Of a DNA stretch of 7,223 bases, positions 1-6,178 are shown piece after piece; the stretch's first letter is position 1, and every line of letters starts with the position of its first letter. The DNA comes from Lachnospiraceae bacterium (lineage in GTDB: Bacteria > Bacillota_A > Clostridia > Lachnospirales > Lachnospiraceae), in contig JAGDBR010000352.1 in NCBI GenBank assembly GCA_017958935.1, positions 1 to 7,223 of the forward strand, written 5' to 3'. A program made the translations under genes and the position numbers. The notes under the pieces are model-generated. The model was not told where the DNA came from, ran no database searches, and saw only the letters and a list, made by a program, of their open reading frames with translations.

Positions 1-378
1 AACATCTACGACGCCTCGAAGGACCGGCCGGCGAAGAACGCGGTGACGCAGGAGCAGCTGGATGCGCTGGCGTTCGAGGAAGCGCCGCGGCTGAGCGGCG
101 CCTGCCCGGTGCCTGCCGCGAATGGTGCCGATGCAGTGCCGGACGGTACGTTTCCCGTGATCATGACGAAGGAACTGTCCGTGACCGGCATGATGTGCGA
201 GCACTGCGAGCGTCGCGTGAAGAAAGCGCTGGAAAAACTGGACGGCGTCGTTTCCGCCGAAACGAGCTTCGAAAAAGGGACGGCGGTGGTCGGCCTTTCC
301 GAAGACGTGGACGAAGCGCTGCTGAAACAGGCCGTCGAAGACGCCGGCTACGGCTATGCGGGAATGAAGAACGCGTAG
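1..378 (+). CDS. C-terminal part of a probable copper-translocating P-type ATPase with C-terminal HMA domain (5' end outside window)
   Basis: The frame is open from base 1 to the TAG at 376-378, giving 125 residues with no start, so the gene begins left of the window. Residues 1-14 (NIYDASKDRPAKNA) resemble the segment that follows the last membrane helix in Clostridia-type heavy-metal P-type ATPases; this is from memory of the family. An Ala/Pro-rich linker of about 40 residues follows. A heavy-metal-associated (HMA) domain fills residues 55-125, with the metal-binding motif MMCEHC (Cys66, Cys69) and the expected beta-alpha-beta-beta-alpha-beta pattern (KKALEKLDGV, then AVEDAGYGY). HMA domains bind Cu(I) and pass it to the transporter. 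In the ATPase they usually sit at the N-terminus, but C-terminal copies are known in Bacillota. An ATG at 163 could start a free CopZ-like chaperone of 71 residues, but it has no ribosome binding site and the frame upstream is open. The HMA call is firm; the ATPase call is inferred. Confidence 0.75.
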   Translation, partial: NIYDASKDRPAKNAVTQEQLDALAFEEAPRLSGACPVPAANGADAVPDGTFPVIMTKELSVTGMMCEHCERRVKKALEKLDGVVSAETSFEKGTAVVGLSEDVDEALLKQAVEDAGYGYAGMKNA

Positions 379-388
379 GCAGGCGGCA

Positions 389-430
389 GGGGCCGCACAG
401 GCCCCGTCAGAACGCAAAAAAGGGCCTTTT
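389..430 (+). terminator. Weak terminator-like structure downstream of the HMA-domain gene
   Basis: GGGGCC (389-394) pairs with GGCCCC (400-405) around a 5-nt loop but has no T-run behind it. The right arm can instead pair as AGGCCC (399-404) with GGGCCT (422-427), and that stem is followed by TTT. The two pairings exclude each other. Either could end or slow transcription from the upstream gene. The stems are only 6 bp, so this is a tentative call. Confidence 0.35.
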
Positions 431-473
431 GAGGGCTTTTGACCTATAAACCGCACAAACAGACGCACAAAAA

Positions 474-505
474 GCGCGCCCCGCCAACGGGCGGTTTTTG
501 CGCGC
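474..505 (+). terminator. Hairpin with T-run immediately upstream of the moxR ribosome binding site
   Basis: CCGCC (481-485) and GGCGG (490-494) form a 5-bp stem with an AACG loop, followed directly by five T (495-499), the layout of an intrinsic terminator. An outer pair, GCGCGC (474-479) with GCGCGC (500-505), can enclose it with the T-run bulged out. The Shine-Dalgarno sequence starts one base later at 506. It may terminate the upstream transcript or act as a leader attenuator for the MoxR operon. No convincing promoter lies between it and the MoxR start. Confidence 0.5.
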
Positions 506-511
506 AGGAGG
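506..511 (+). promoter_or_regulatory. Shine-Dalgarno sequence of the MoxR gene
   Basis: AGGAGG lies 6 nt before the ATG at 518 but only 3 nt before the GTG at 515. The spacing favours the ATG as the true start. Confidence 0.8.
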
Positions 512-517
512 GCCGTG

Positions 518-1435
518 ATGATCGAAAACCTGAGAAACAACATCAACCGCTGTTTCGTCGGCAAAGAGCAGCTCGTGGACGACGTGCTCGTCTGTCTGCT
601 CTCCGGCGGCCACGTACTGCTGGAGGACGTGCCGGGCGCGGGCAAGACGACGCTCGCGAAAACGCTCGCGCGCTCCGTCGACTGTTCTTTCGGCCGCATC
701 CAGTTCACGCCGGACACGCTACCCTCGGACGTGACCGGCCTGTCGGTCTACAACATGAAGACCGGCGAATTCGATTATAAGGAAGGCGCGATCATGCGGA
801 ACATCCTGCTCGCGGACGAGATCAACCGGACCTCGCCGAAGACGCAGGCCTGCCTTCTGGAAGCGATGGGCGAAGGGCAGGTCACGGTCGACGGGCGCCA
901 TTACCCGCTGCCGGATCCGTTCATGGTGATCGCGACGCAGAACCCGGTCGAGTTCCTCGGCACCTACCCGCTGCCCGAAGCGCAGCTGGACCGCTTCATG
1001 ATGCGCCTGACGATCGGGTATCCCGAAAAAGACCCGGAAGTCCTGATGGCGAAGAATTTCCTGGAAGGACTGACGGCCGAGAACGTTTCCGCCGTCTGCA
1101 CGGGCGCGGACGTCGCGGCCATGAAGCGCGACGCCGGGAGCGTGCACGTCAGCGACGCCCTCCTCGTTTACATGCAGGAGATCATCGGGCTGACGCGCAA
1201 GGAAGAGCGGTTCGCGCTCGGCGCAAGCCCGCGGGCCTTCCTGCACCTGTTGCAGGCCTCCCGCGCGAAGGCTTACCTGTCCGGCCGGGACTATGCGAAG
1301 CCGGACGACGTGAAGGCCGTGATCGTGCAGGTCCTGCATCACCGCCTGCAGCTGACGCAGGAAGCGCGGCTGCAGAAGGAGGATCCGGACCGCCTGATCC
1401 GCGACATCGTGATCCGCGCGCATCTGCCCGTCTGA
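518..1435 (+). CDS. MoxR-family AAA+ ATPase
   Basis: A cytoplasmic AAA+ ATPase of 305 residues, a normal length for the family. Visible motifs are Walker A GAGKT (40-44), Walker B ILLADEIN (96-103, Asp100/Glu101), sensor 1 in ATQNP (139-143, Asn142), a likely arginine finger in QLDRF (Arg159) and sensor 2 in GASPRA (235-240, Arg239). The insert PVEFLGTYPLPEAQ between sensor 1 and the arginine finger is typical of MoxR. MoxR proteins are thought to act as chaperones that use ATP to mature or remodel partner proteins, often ones encoded beside them; here those are the DUF58 and transglutaminase-like membrane proteins. It is the first gene of a three-gene operon. The start at 518 is chosen from Shine-Dalgarno spacing; the GTG at 515 would add only one residue. 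The stop TGA (1433-1435) is 9 nt from the next start and in the same frame. The family call is certain; the substrate is unknown. Confidence 0.96.
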   Translation: MIENLRNNINRCFVGKEQLVDDVLVCLLSGGHVLLEDVPGAGKTTLAKTLARSVDCSFGRIQFTPDTLPSDVTGLSVYNMKTGEFDYKEGAIMRNILLADEINRTSPKTQACLLEAMGEGQVTVDGRHYPLPDPFMVIATQNPVEFLGTYPLPEAQLDRFMMRLTIGYPEKDPEVLMAKNFLEGLTAENVSAVCTGADVAAMKRDAGSVHVSDALLVYMQEIIGLTRKEERFALGASPRAFLHLLQASRAKAYLSGRDYAKPDDVKAVIVQVLHHRLQLTQEARLQKEDPDRLIRDIVIRAHLPV

Positions 1436-1444
1436 TCTGAAAAC

Positions 1445-2608
1445 ATGAGAAGGAACCGGCTGATCTTTCTGGGACTGTGGCTCGCTTCGCTGGCCGGGAT
1501 CTCCTTTCGGGGAGGTCCGGTGACGTACGGCCTTTTCACGTTCCTGACGCTGCTGCCGGTCCTGTCGCTGTTCTATCTTTTCGCGGTGTTCCTCGCGTTC
1601 AAGGTCTACCAGCACCTGGAAGGACGGGACCTTGTCGCGCACCATCCGCACCCGTTCCTGTTCATTCTCGAAAACGAGACATTCTTTCCCTTTTCCTGTG
1701 TAAAAGTCAATCTGTTCTCGGACTATTCCGCGATCTCCGGCCAGGACGACGGGGCGGAGTATGAACTGCTGCCGCACACGGGCATCCGCAATGAAGCGAC
1801 CCTGCTGTGCCGGTACCGCGGCGAATACGACGTCGGCGTCGAGAGCATCGAGATCGTGGATTTTTTAAAGCTGTTCCGCGTTCGCTACCGGAATCCGAGC
1901 ACCGTGAAGGCCCGCGTCCAGCCGGACCTGATCCGGCTGAACGAGCTGAAGAGCGTCGACATCCAGCTGCTGACCAGCGCGGATTCGCCGTCGAGCGATG
2001 CGGTCCCGGACGCCGTCGTGCGCGATTACGTTCCGGGCGACGACGCCCGTTTCATCGAATGGAAGGCGACCGCGCGCAGCGGCAGCCTGAAGACGCGCGT
2101 GCGGACCGGCGAGACGCAGCAGGGGATCGGCATCCTCATGGGCACCGAGCGGACGACGCAGGAGCCTGCCGGGTATCTGCCGGTCGAGAACAAGCTGATC
2201 GAAACGACGCTGGCGCTCGCCTGGTTCTTTGCGGCGGACCATACGCCCGTGACGCTCGGGCTGAAGACGTCGTCGTTTAAAAAGCTGACCGTTGACCGGC
2301 CGGAGAAGTTCGGCAGCTGCTACGAAGCGCTTTCGTCGCTGGTGTTCACCGATCTGCAGAAAGAAACGGATCTTCTTCAGGAGGCTGGCAGGGACCCGGC
2401 CTTCCTGAAGTGCCGCATCGTTTTCATCGTCATCAAGGACCTGTCCGCCGAAGCCTTGTCGCTCGCGGCGGCGCTGAACCGCAGCAACGTCTCGGCCGTC
2501 GTCTGTAAGATCGTGACGGATCCGGAGGAGCAGCTGCCGGTGCTTTCCCTGCCGCGCACGCAGCTGATCGCGGTGCCGGCGGAGAAGCCGCTGGAGGAGG
2601 TGCTGTGA
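1445..2608 (+). CDS. DUF58 domain-containing membrane protein
   Basis: A protein of 387 residues. Two hydrophobic segments near the N-terminus (about 6-20 and 28-52) form a membrane hairpin. A beta-rich region follows (about 65-170), then the DUF58 signature at about 193-213: RDYVPGDD, then ARFIEWKATARSG, matching the family pattern of R-[ED]-Y-x-P-G-D-D followed by I-x-W-K-x-x-A-R. The remaining 170 residues form an alpha/beta region that in this family resembles a von Willebrand A fold. DUF58 proteins are regular partners of MoxR ATPases, and their biochemical role is unresolved. The ATG at 1445 has no recognisable Shine-Dalgarno sequence and lies 9 nt after the MoxR stop, so translation is probably coupled. 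The stop TGA overlaps the next start by one base. It is probably held at the inner face of the membrane and presented to MoxR. The family is certain; the function is inferred from context. Confidence 0.94.
   Translation: MRRNRLIFLGLWLASLAGISFRGGPVTYGLFTFLTLLPVLSLFYLFAVFLAFKVYQHLEGRDLVAHHPHPFLFILENETFFPFSCVKVNLFSDYSAISGQDDGAEYELLPHTGIRNEATLLCRYRGEYDVGVESIEIVDFLKLFRVRYRNPSTVKARVQPDLIRLNELKSVDIQLLTSADSPSSDAVPDAVVRDYVPGDDARFIEWKATARSGSLKTRVRTGETQQGIGILMGTERTTQEPAGYLPVENKLIETTLALAWFFAADHTPVTLGLKTSSFKKLTVDRPEKFGSCYEALSSLVFTDLQKETDLLQEAGRDPAFLKCRIVFIVIKDLSAEALSLAAALNRSNVSAVVCKIVTDPEEQLPVLSLPRTQLIAVPAEKPLEEVL
2595..2600 (+). promoter_or_regulatory. Shine-Dalgarno sequence of the transglutaminase gene
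   Basis: AGGAGG lies inside the last codons of the DUF58 gene, 7 nt before the ATG at 2608. The competing GTG at 2605 would have only 4 nt spacing, so the ATG is preferred. Confidence 0.8.
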
Positions 2609-4935
2609 TGACGCTGTTCATTTATGACGTCCTCTATGCGGTCCCGCTCTCGCTGGTCCTGACCTATCTGTCCGCTGAAGTACTGCAGCTGTACGAGGTT
2701 TCCCTCGCGGTCTATGCGCTCGCGGCGGCGTTCACCGTCTACTTCGCGGGCTTCCTGCGCTCCGGCAGATGGGTCCGCGCGGCCCTGATCCTGTTGCTGT
2801 TCCTCGGCGTGCTGCTGCCGGTGCGTTTCATCCCGGAGGAGGGGGAAACGGCGGCCTTCCTTTACCGGAACCGCTGGGTGCTGTGGTGCTTCCTGACGGC
2901 GCTCGCCGCGTTCGTGCTGGAGCGGGTCCTGGCGCGCTTCCTGTATGCCAAATGCGCGCTCGCGGCACTCATTGCCATAGGGCTTGCGGTCACGGCCGCG
3001 CTCGGGCGGACGGTCCCGGGGCCCGCGGTCGCGGTGGCGCTGTTCTTCGTGCTCTGCACGGCGGCGGAAGCCGTCCGGGAGACCGCGCGGAAGAAGAAAC
3101 CGCTCCCGGAAGGGCAGGAAGACCGGCCGGTCCACGCGTACATGGCGTATCTTGCGCCGTTCTTATTGCTGGTCCTGCTGTACACGGCGCTGTACAAGGC
3201 GCCCGAAGAGCCCTACGGCTGGGAGTTCGCGAAGCGCATCTACGCGAACGTCTCGTCCGCCGTAGACCGCCTGCAGATCGGGGTCTTCCAGCGCCGCTCC
3301 GAGTCCTATGAGGACGCGGAAGTCGGCTTCTCGGAGCGTTCCCTGTTCCCGGGCAGCCTTTCGGACAACGGCCGTGAGGTCATGTACGTGACCGGAGACA
3401 CCTATTATCCGGCGCAGGTCTACCTGGTCGGAAAGGTCTTCACCCGCTTCGAGGGACGGACCTGGGCTTCCGACGCGGACTCCTCCGACAATGAGCAGCT
3501 GCTCGATTACATGGAGACGTTTGCGGCCGTCCGCCGCTTCGACCCCGAAAAGACCTATGACTACATCCGTTCGGCGTCGGTCCTGCTGGAATACCGTTTC
3601 TTCAGCTCGGCGCACCTGTTCCACCCGCAGAAAACGCTGATCACCGGGAACGTGCTGACCGGCATCGGCTTCCGCCACGAAGGCGCGAACATCGTCGCCG
3701 AAAAGCGCATTTCGTACGAGGACGCCTACCGGCTGACTTACCTGCGGCTGAATCGCGGCAATGCAGCGTTCGAGGACCTCCTGACCGCAGAGACGCTGCC
3801 GACGAAGGCGGAATGGGACGAAGCCGTCGAAGCCTCGCGCGTTCATCAGAGCGCGCATCTGTCATACGAAAATTATCTTGCCTACCGGGCGGAACAGCTG
3901 CTGACGTACGGGGAACCGCCCGTACTGACGGAGAGGACCGCGCAGTGGCTGAAGAAAGCCGTCGGCGAAGAGCAGAGCGCTTACGGGAAGGCGCTGCGGA
4001 TCGCCGCCGCGCTGAAGAAGATGGATTATGACGTTTCCCCGGGGCAGCTGCCCGCTTCCGTGCAGAGCGGCGGGGATTTCCTGGACTGGTTCCTGTTCGA
4101 AGGGAAGTGCGGCTACTGCAACCATTACGCGACGGCGCTGACCCTCCTTTCGCGCGCGGCCGGCGTTCCGGCGCGCTACGTGCAGGGCTTCGTCGCGTCG
4201 GCGCGCACGGAGACCACGCTCCTGTGGTCGGGCCAGGCGCACTCCTGGTGCGAGATCCTGGTCCCGGGCTTCGGCTGGCTGACGATGGACGCGACGCCGG
4301 GATACGGCGTCGATTCGTCCTGGCCGGCTTCGGGCGGCAGCGCGAAGCCCGGCAATCTCCTGCCGGACGATGACGACGGAGAGGATGATGAGCACGACGA
4401 GCCGGATCCGGCCGTGATCGAAGAACTGCGGCGGCAGGAGGAAGAGCGGCAGCAGGCCGAGGCGCGCCGGAAGGCGGCGATCCTCAGGACCCTGCTGATC
4501 CTGGCGGGCAGCGCGGTCCTGGCCGTGCTCGCGGTGCTGGGCTTCCGGCTGCTGACGGTACGAAAGCGCTATGACCGCGCCGAGGCGGGCGTGAAGCTGC
4601 GGATCCTCGCCGCGCGGAACATGCGCCTGCTTTCCGGGCTCGGACTGGAGAATGTGCCCGGCGAGACGCTGGCGGAATACGCGCAGCGCATTTCGGCTTT
4701 CGAGCCGTTCGACGGGGAGTCGCCGGAGGGCGCGGAAGAGACGCTGGAGAAGATCCGCAGGGATTATCCGGCGTTCACCGAAAGCTACGAACGCTTCCTG
4801 TTCAAGGACCTGCAACCGCAGGCGGAAGAGATCGCCGCAGCGGAGGGATTGAGCGCTGCGATCCGGGAACTCGTGCGGACGGTCCGGCCGTTCGCCGGCC
4901 GGATGGAGATCTTCGCGCAGGATCTGAAGGAATAA
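2608..4935 (+). CDS. Membrane-anchored transglutaminase-like protein (TgpA-type)
   Basis: A protein of 775 residues, the last gene of the MoxR operon, overlapping the DUF58 stop by 1 nt. The N-terminus has about seven membrane segments (near 4-22, 31-50, 56-73, 87-105, 113-132, 138-156 and 178-196). The Lys/Arg-rich loop at 157-173 is cytoplasmic by the positive-inside rule, which puts residues 197 to about 622 outside. The transglutaminase-like core lies near 490-565 with a complete triad: Cys504 (GYCNHYATAL), His545 (AHSW) and Asp561 (GWLTMDATPGY). The RAAGVPARYVQGF segment after the Cys is typical of the fold. A very acidic stretch (from about 585) and a Glu/Arg/Gln-rich, possibly coiled-coil stalk lead to a final helix (about 625-648) and a cytoplasmic tail like the DUF4129 tails of this family. 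Such proteins may be proteases, amidases or crosslinkers at the cell surface; the substrate is unknown. Cys501 and Cys548 are extra cysteines close to the active site. Confidence 0.93.
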   Translation: MTLFIYDVLYAVPLSLVLTYLSAEVLQLYEVSLAVYALAAAFTVYFAGFLRSGRWVRAALILLLFLGVLLPVRFIPEEGETAAFLYRNRWVLWCFLTALAAFVLERVLARFLYAKCALAALIAIGLAVTAALGRTVPGPAVAVALFFVLCTAAEAVRETARKKKPLPEGQEDRPVHAYMAYLAPFLLLVLLYTALYKAPEEPYGWEFAKRIYANVSSAVDRLQIGVFQRRSESYEDAEVGFSERSLFPGSLSDNGREVMYVTGDTYYPAQVYLVGKVFTRFEGRTWASDADSSDNEQLLDYMETFAAVRRFDPEKTYDYIRSASVLLEYRFFSSAHLFHPQKTLITGNVLTGIGFRHEGANIVAEKRISYEDAYRLTYLRLNRGNAAFEDLLTAETLPTKAEWDEAVEASRVHQSAHLSYENYLAYRAEQLLTYGEPPVLTERTAQWLKKAVGEEQSAYGKALRIAAALKKMDYDVSPGQLPASVQSGGDFLDWFLFEGKCGYCNHYATALTLLSRAAGVPARYVQGFVASARTETTLLWSGQAHSWCEILVPGFGWLTMDATPGYGVDSSWPASGGSAKPGNLLPDDDDGEDDEHDEPDPAVIEELRRQEEERQQAEARRKAAILRTLLILAGSAVLAVLAVLGFRLLTVRKRYDRAEAGVKLRILAARNMRLLSGLGLENVPGETLAEYAQRISAFEPFDGESPEGAEETLEKIRRDYPAFTESYERFLFKDLQPQAEEIAAAEGLSAAIRELVRTVRPFAGRMEIFAQDLKE

Positions 4936-4938
4936 ACA

Positions 4939-4957
4939 GCCGCGGGAAGGCCGCGGC
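4939..4957 (+). other. Short GC-rich hairpin just after the transglutaminase stop
   Basis: GCCGCGG (4939-4945) pairs perfectly with CCGCGGC (4951-4957) around a 5-nt loop (GAAGG). It starts 4 nt after the TAA. With no T-run it is not a terminator by itself, but it could protect the mRNA 3' end or pause polymerase before the strong terminator at 4970-4999. Confidence 0.5.
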
Positions 4958-4969
4958 GCGGACAGACAG

Positions 4970-4999
4970 AAAAAGGCTGCGGTCTCCCCGCAGCCTTTT
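4970..4999. terminator. Bidirectional intrinsic terminator between convergent genes
   Basis: AAAAGGCTGCGG (4971-4982) and CCGCAGCCTTTT (4988-4999) are perfect 12-bp complements around a 5-nt loop. The GC core is 8 bp. The plus strand ends in TTTT, and the minus strand ends in five T (complement of 4970-4974). It therefore suits both the transglutaminase operon and the HD gene, which converge here. Confidence 0.9.
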
Positions 5000-5106
5000 G
5001 GATTAATGCGCCCGCGGATCATTTTCCGCAGCCTTTTGGATTAATGCGCCGCGGATCATTTTCCGCAGCTATTTTCGATTGAGGCGCCCTGGGATCACTC
5101 CCCGCA
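4984..5106 (-). repeat. 37-39-bp tandem repeat, about 3.2 copies, starting inside the HD gene 3' end
   Basis: Read on the minus strand, the copies are 5068-5106 (divergent, 39 bp), 5031-5067 (37 bp), 4993-5030 (38 bp) and a 9-bp remnant at 4984-4992. The two middle copies are identical except for one C/G added in a CCGCGG run. Each full copy begins TGCGG, then four bases, then TGATCC. In the first copy that TGA is the HD gene stop codon, so later copies repeat the gene's last codons (Cys-Gly-Glu-stop becomes Cys-Gly-Lys-stop). The remnant has the same CTCCCCGCA as the gene end and forms part of the terminator loop and arm. There are no spacers, so this is not CRISPR. Confidence 0.85.
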
Positions 5107-6087
5107 GACGTAATAGTCGAATGAAAGGGCTTTGAAGCGCTCCATGGCTTCCTTGAAAGACGGATCGAGCGCCGAGACGCGGCCCTTCCCGGAAACGAGC
5201 GGATCAATGAAGCGCTTTTTCGCGTCGATCCTGCGCCACAGGCCGTCCGGCCCGGGCGATGCGGCCGCGCGGATCCGGCTCATCTGCCGGAAGGCGGTCC
5301 AGGCGCTAGCGGTCTCCGGATCACCCAGGAATTTCCCGATGACGCGGGACTCGTCCGTATAGAGGTCGTCTGCGGTGATCACGTTCCGCCCGATCGCGCC
5401 GCGGCAGATCTCGGCGAGCCGCTGCATCGAGTAGCGGTCCTGATCGGTCGTGTAGAACATGCCGCAGGCCAGCGCATTGTGCGCGAAACGGCGCGCGAGC
5501 GATTCGGTCCCGAACGAAAGCTCCGGGAGGCCGTCCTCGTTTTCGTCGACAGTCAGATCGCGGTACATCCGAAGTGCCTCCGCGACCGTGGCGTGCCGGT
5601 AGTGCACCATGTTCTCCAGCGTATATTCGAGACGGTCCGCACAGAGGCGCGGGCCTTCGTTGTCGGCGACGGGGTACAGGTGGTAGTCGCAGACGTCTTC
5701 GGTCGTCAGGCCAAGATCCTGAAGCAGCGCCGAGATCACCGGATCCCGCCCGATGAACTCCTTCGTGCCGTCCTCGGTCGCTTCCTGCTTCAGGTAGTCG
5801 CCGCGCATGAAGTCGATCACGTGCGCGAAGACCGGCGTCGCGATGTCATGGAACAGGCCGGAAAGCGCCTGTTTCTCGTCCTGCGTGAAGCGCCAGACGA
5901 TCAGGGCGACCCCGAGGCTGTGCTCATAACGCGAGTAGGGCGGCAGCACGGTGAAGCACGGGAACGAGGTATACTCGCAGCCGCAGTTCATGCCGACGTC
6001 CTTCAGCCGCTGCATCGCCGGCGCTTCCAGCGCGCGGGCAATGAACGGCGGCACAGGCTCATGCAGTTTCGAAACGATCTCGATCAT
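5095..6087 (-). CDS. HD-domain phosphohydrolase (dGTPase/YwfO-like superfamily)
   Basis: A minus-strand protein of 330 residues, probably cytoplasmic, with no membrane segment. The metal-binding residues of the HD superfamily are in order: His56 (in YSRYEHSLGV), His80-Asp81 (in GLFHDIATP), His89 (in PVFAH) and Asp151 (in CADRLEYTL). The Ser-Arg-x-Glu-His-Ser pattern and the Ala-Asp-Arg-Leu-Glu-Tyr segment resemble the deoxynucleotide triphosphohydrolase/YwfO branch, so a nucleotide substrate is likely, though phosphatase activity on something else is possible. It is shorter than YwfO (over 400 residues) and may lack part of the C-terminal region. The start at 6087 has GGAGG 6 nt upstream (6094-6098) and a strong promoter. 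The longer frame up to 6165 would run back through that promoter and is rejected. The gene converges on the transglutaminase operon, diverges from DegV, and its 3' end is part of a tandem repeat. Confidence 0.9.
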   Translation of the reverse strand: MIEIVSKLHEPVPPFIARALEAPAMQRLKDVGMNCGCEYTSFPCFTVLPPYSRYEHSLGVALIVWRFTQDEKQALSGLFHDIATPVFAHVIDFMRGDYLKQEATEDGTKEFIGRDPVISALLQDLGLTTEDVCDYHLYPVADNEGPRLCADRLEYTLENMVHYRHATVAEALRMYRDLTVDENEDGLPELSFGTESLARRFAHNALACGMFYTTDQDRYSMQRLAEICRGAIGRNVITADDLYTDESRVIGKFLGDPETASAWTAFRQMSRIRAAASPGPDGLWRRIDAKKRFIDPLVSGKGRVSALDPSFKEAMERFKALSFDYYVCGE

Positions 6088-6093
6088 CGGATC

Positions 6094-6098
6094 CCTCC
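6094..6098 (-). promoter_or_regulatory. Shine-Dalgarno sequence of the HD gene
   Basis: GGAGG on the minus strand, 6 nt before the ATG at 6087-6085. It settles the start at 6087 rather than at 6165. Confidence 0.85.
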
Positions 6099-6112
6099 CC
6101 GGGGGCAAGCTG

Positions 6113-6141
6113 ATTATACCGCGGGACGCGCGTTTAGGCAA
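6113..6141 (-). promoter_or_regulatory. Sigma-A-type promoter of the HD gene
   Basis: On the minus strand the -35 box is TTGCCT (6141-6136) and the -10 box TATAAT (6118-6113, a perfect match), with 17 bp between them. The expected transcript start near 6106 gives a leader of about 19 nt that carries the Shine-Dalgarno sequence. Confidence 0.85.
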
Positions 6142-6163
6142 CGGTTTTGCGCGAAGGCGCGTC
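6125..6163. promoter_or_regulatory. Inverted repeat over the HD promoter, candidate operator
   Basis: GACGCGC (6125-6131) and GCGCGTC (6157-6163) are perfect 7-bp inverted arms with 25 bp between them. They flank the minus-strand -35 box (6136-6141) and lie upstream of the degV promoter. A second short repeat, GCGC-GAAG-GCGC, occupies 6149-6160. The position suits a regulator acting on one or both divergent genes, but GC-rich inverted repeats also arise by chance. Confidence 0.35.
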
Positions 6164-6178
6164 ATTGGGCATTCCCGC

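Noticed and set aside
163..378. Free-standing CopZ-like copper chaperone starting at ATG 163
   Set aside because: There is no Shine-Dalgarno sequence before it and the same frame is open for 54 codons to the window edge, so a fused C-terminal domain is more likely.
445..450. TATAAA as -10 box of a promoter for the MoxR operon
   Set aside because: No acceptable -35 box lies 15-19 bp upstream (candidates such as GGGCCT do not match).
719..1777. Long minus-strand open frame (352 codons) opposite the MoxR and DUF58 genes
   Set aside because: It mirrors two well-supported genes, has Arg/Gln/Asp-rich low-complexity composition and no family motif. It is expected by chance in GC-rich DNA.
3862..5022. 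Minus-strand open frame of 386 codons opposite the transglutaminase gene
   Set aside because: It runs through the bidirectional terminator and opposite the catalytic core of a firm gene, with Arg-rich composition and no motif.
4984..5106. CRISPR-like array
   Set aside because: The units abut without spacers, there are about three copies, and the first overlaps a coding sequence.
6088..6165. N-terminal extension of the HD protein by 26 codons
   Set aside because: It contains the gene's own TATAAT promoter and Shine-Dalgarno sequence, and the extra residues look non-coding.
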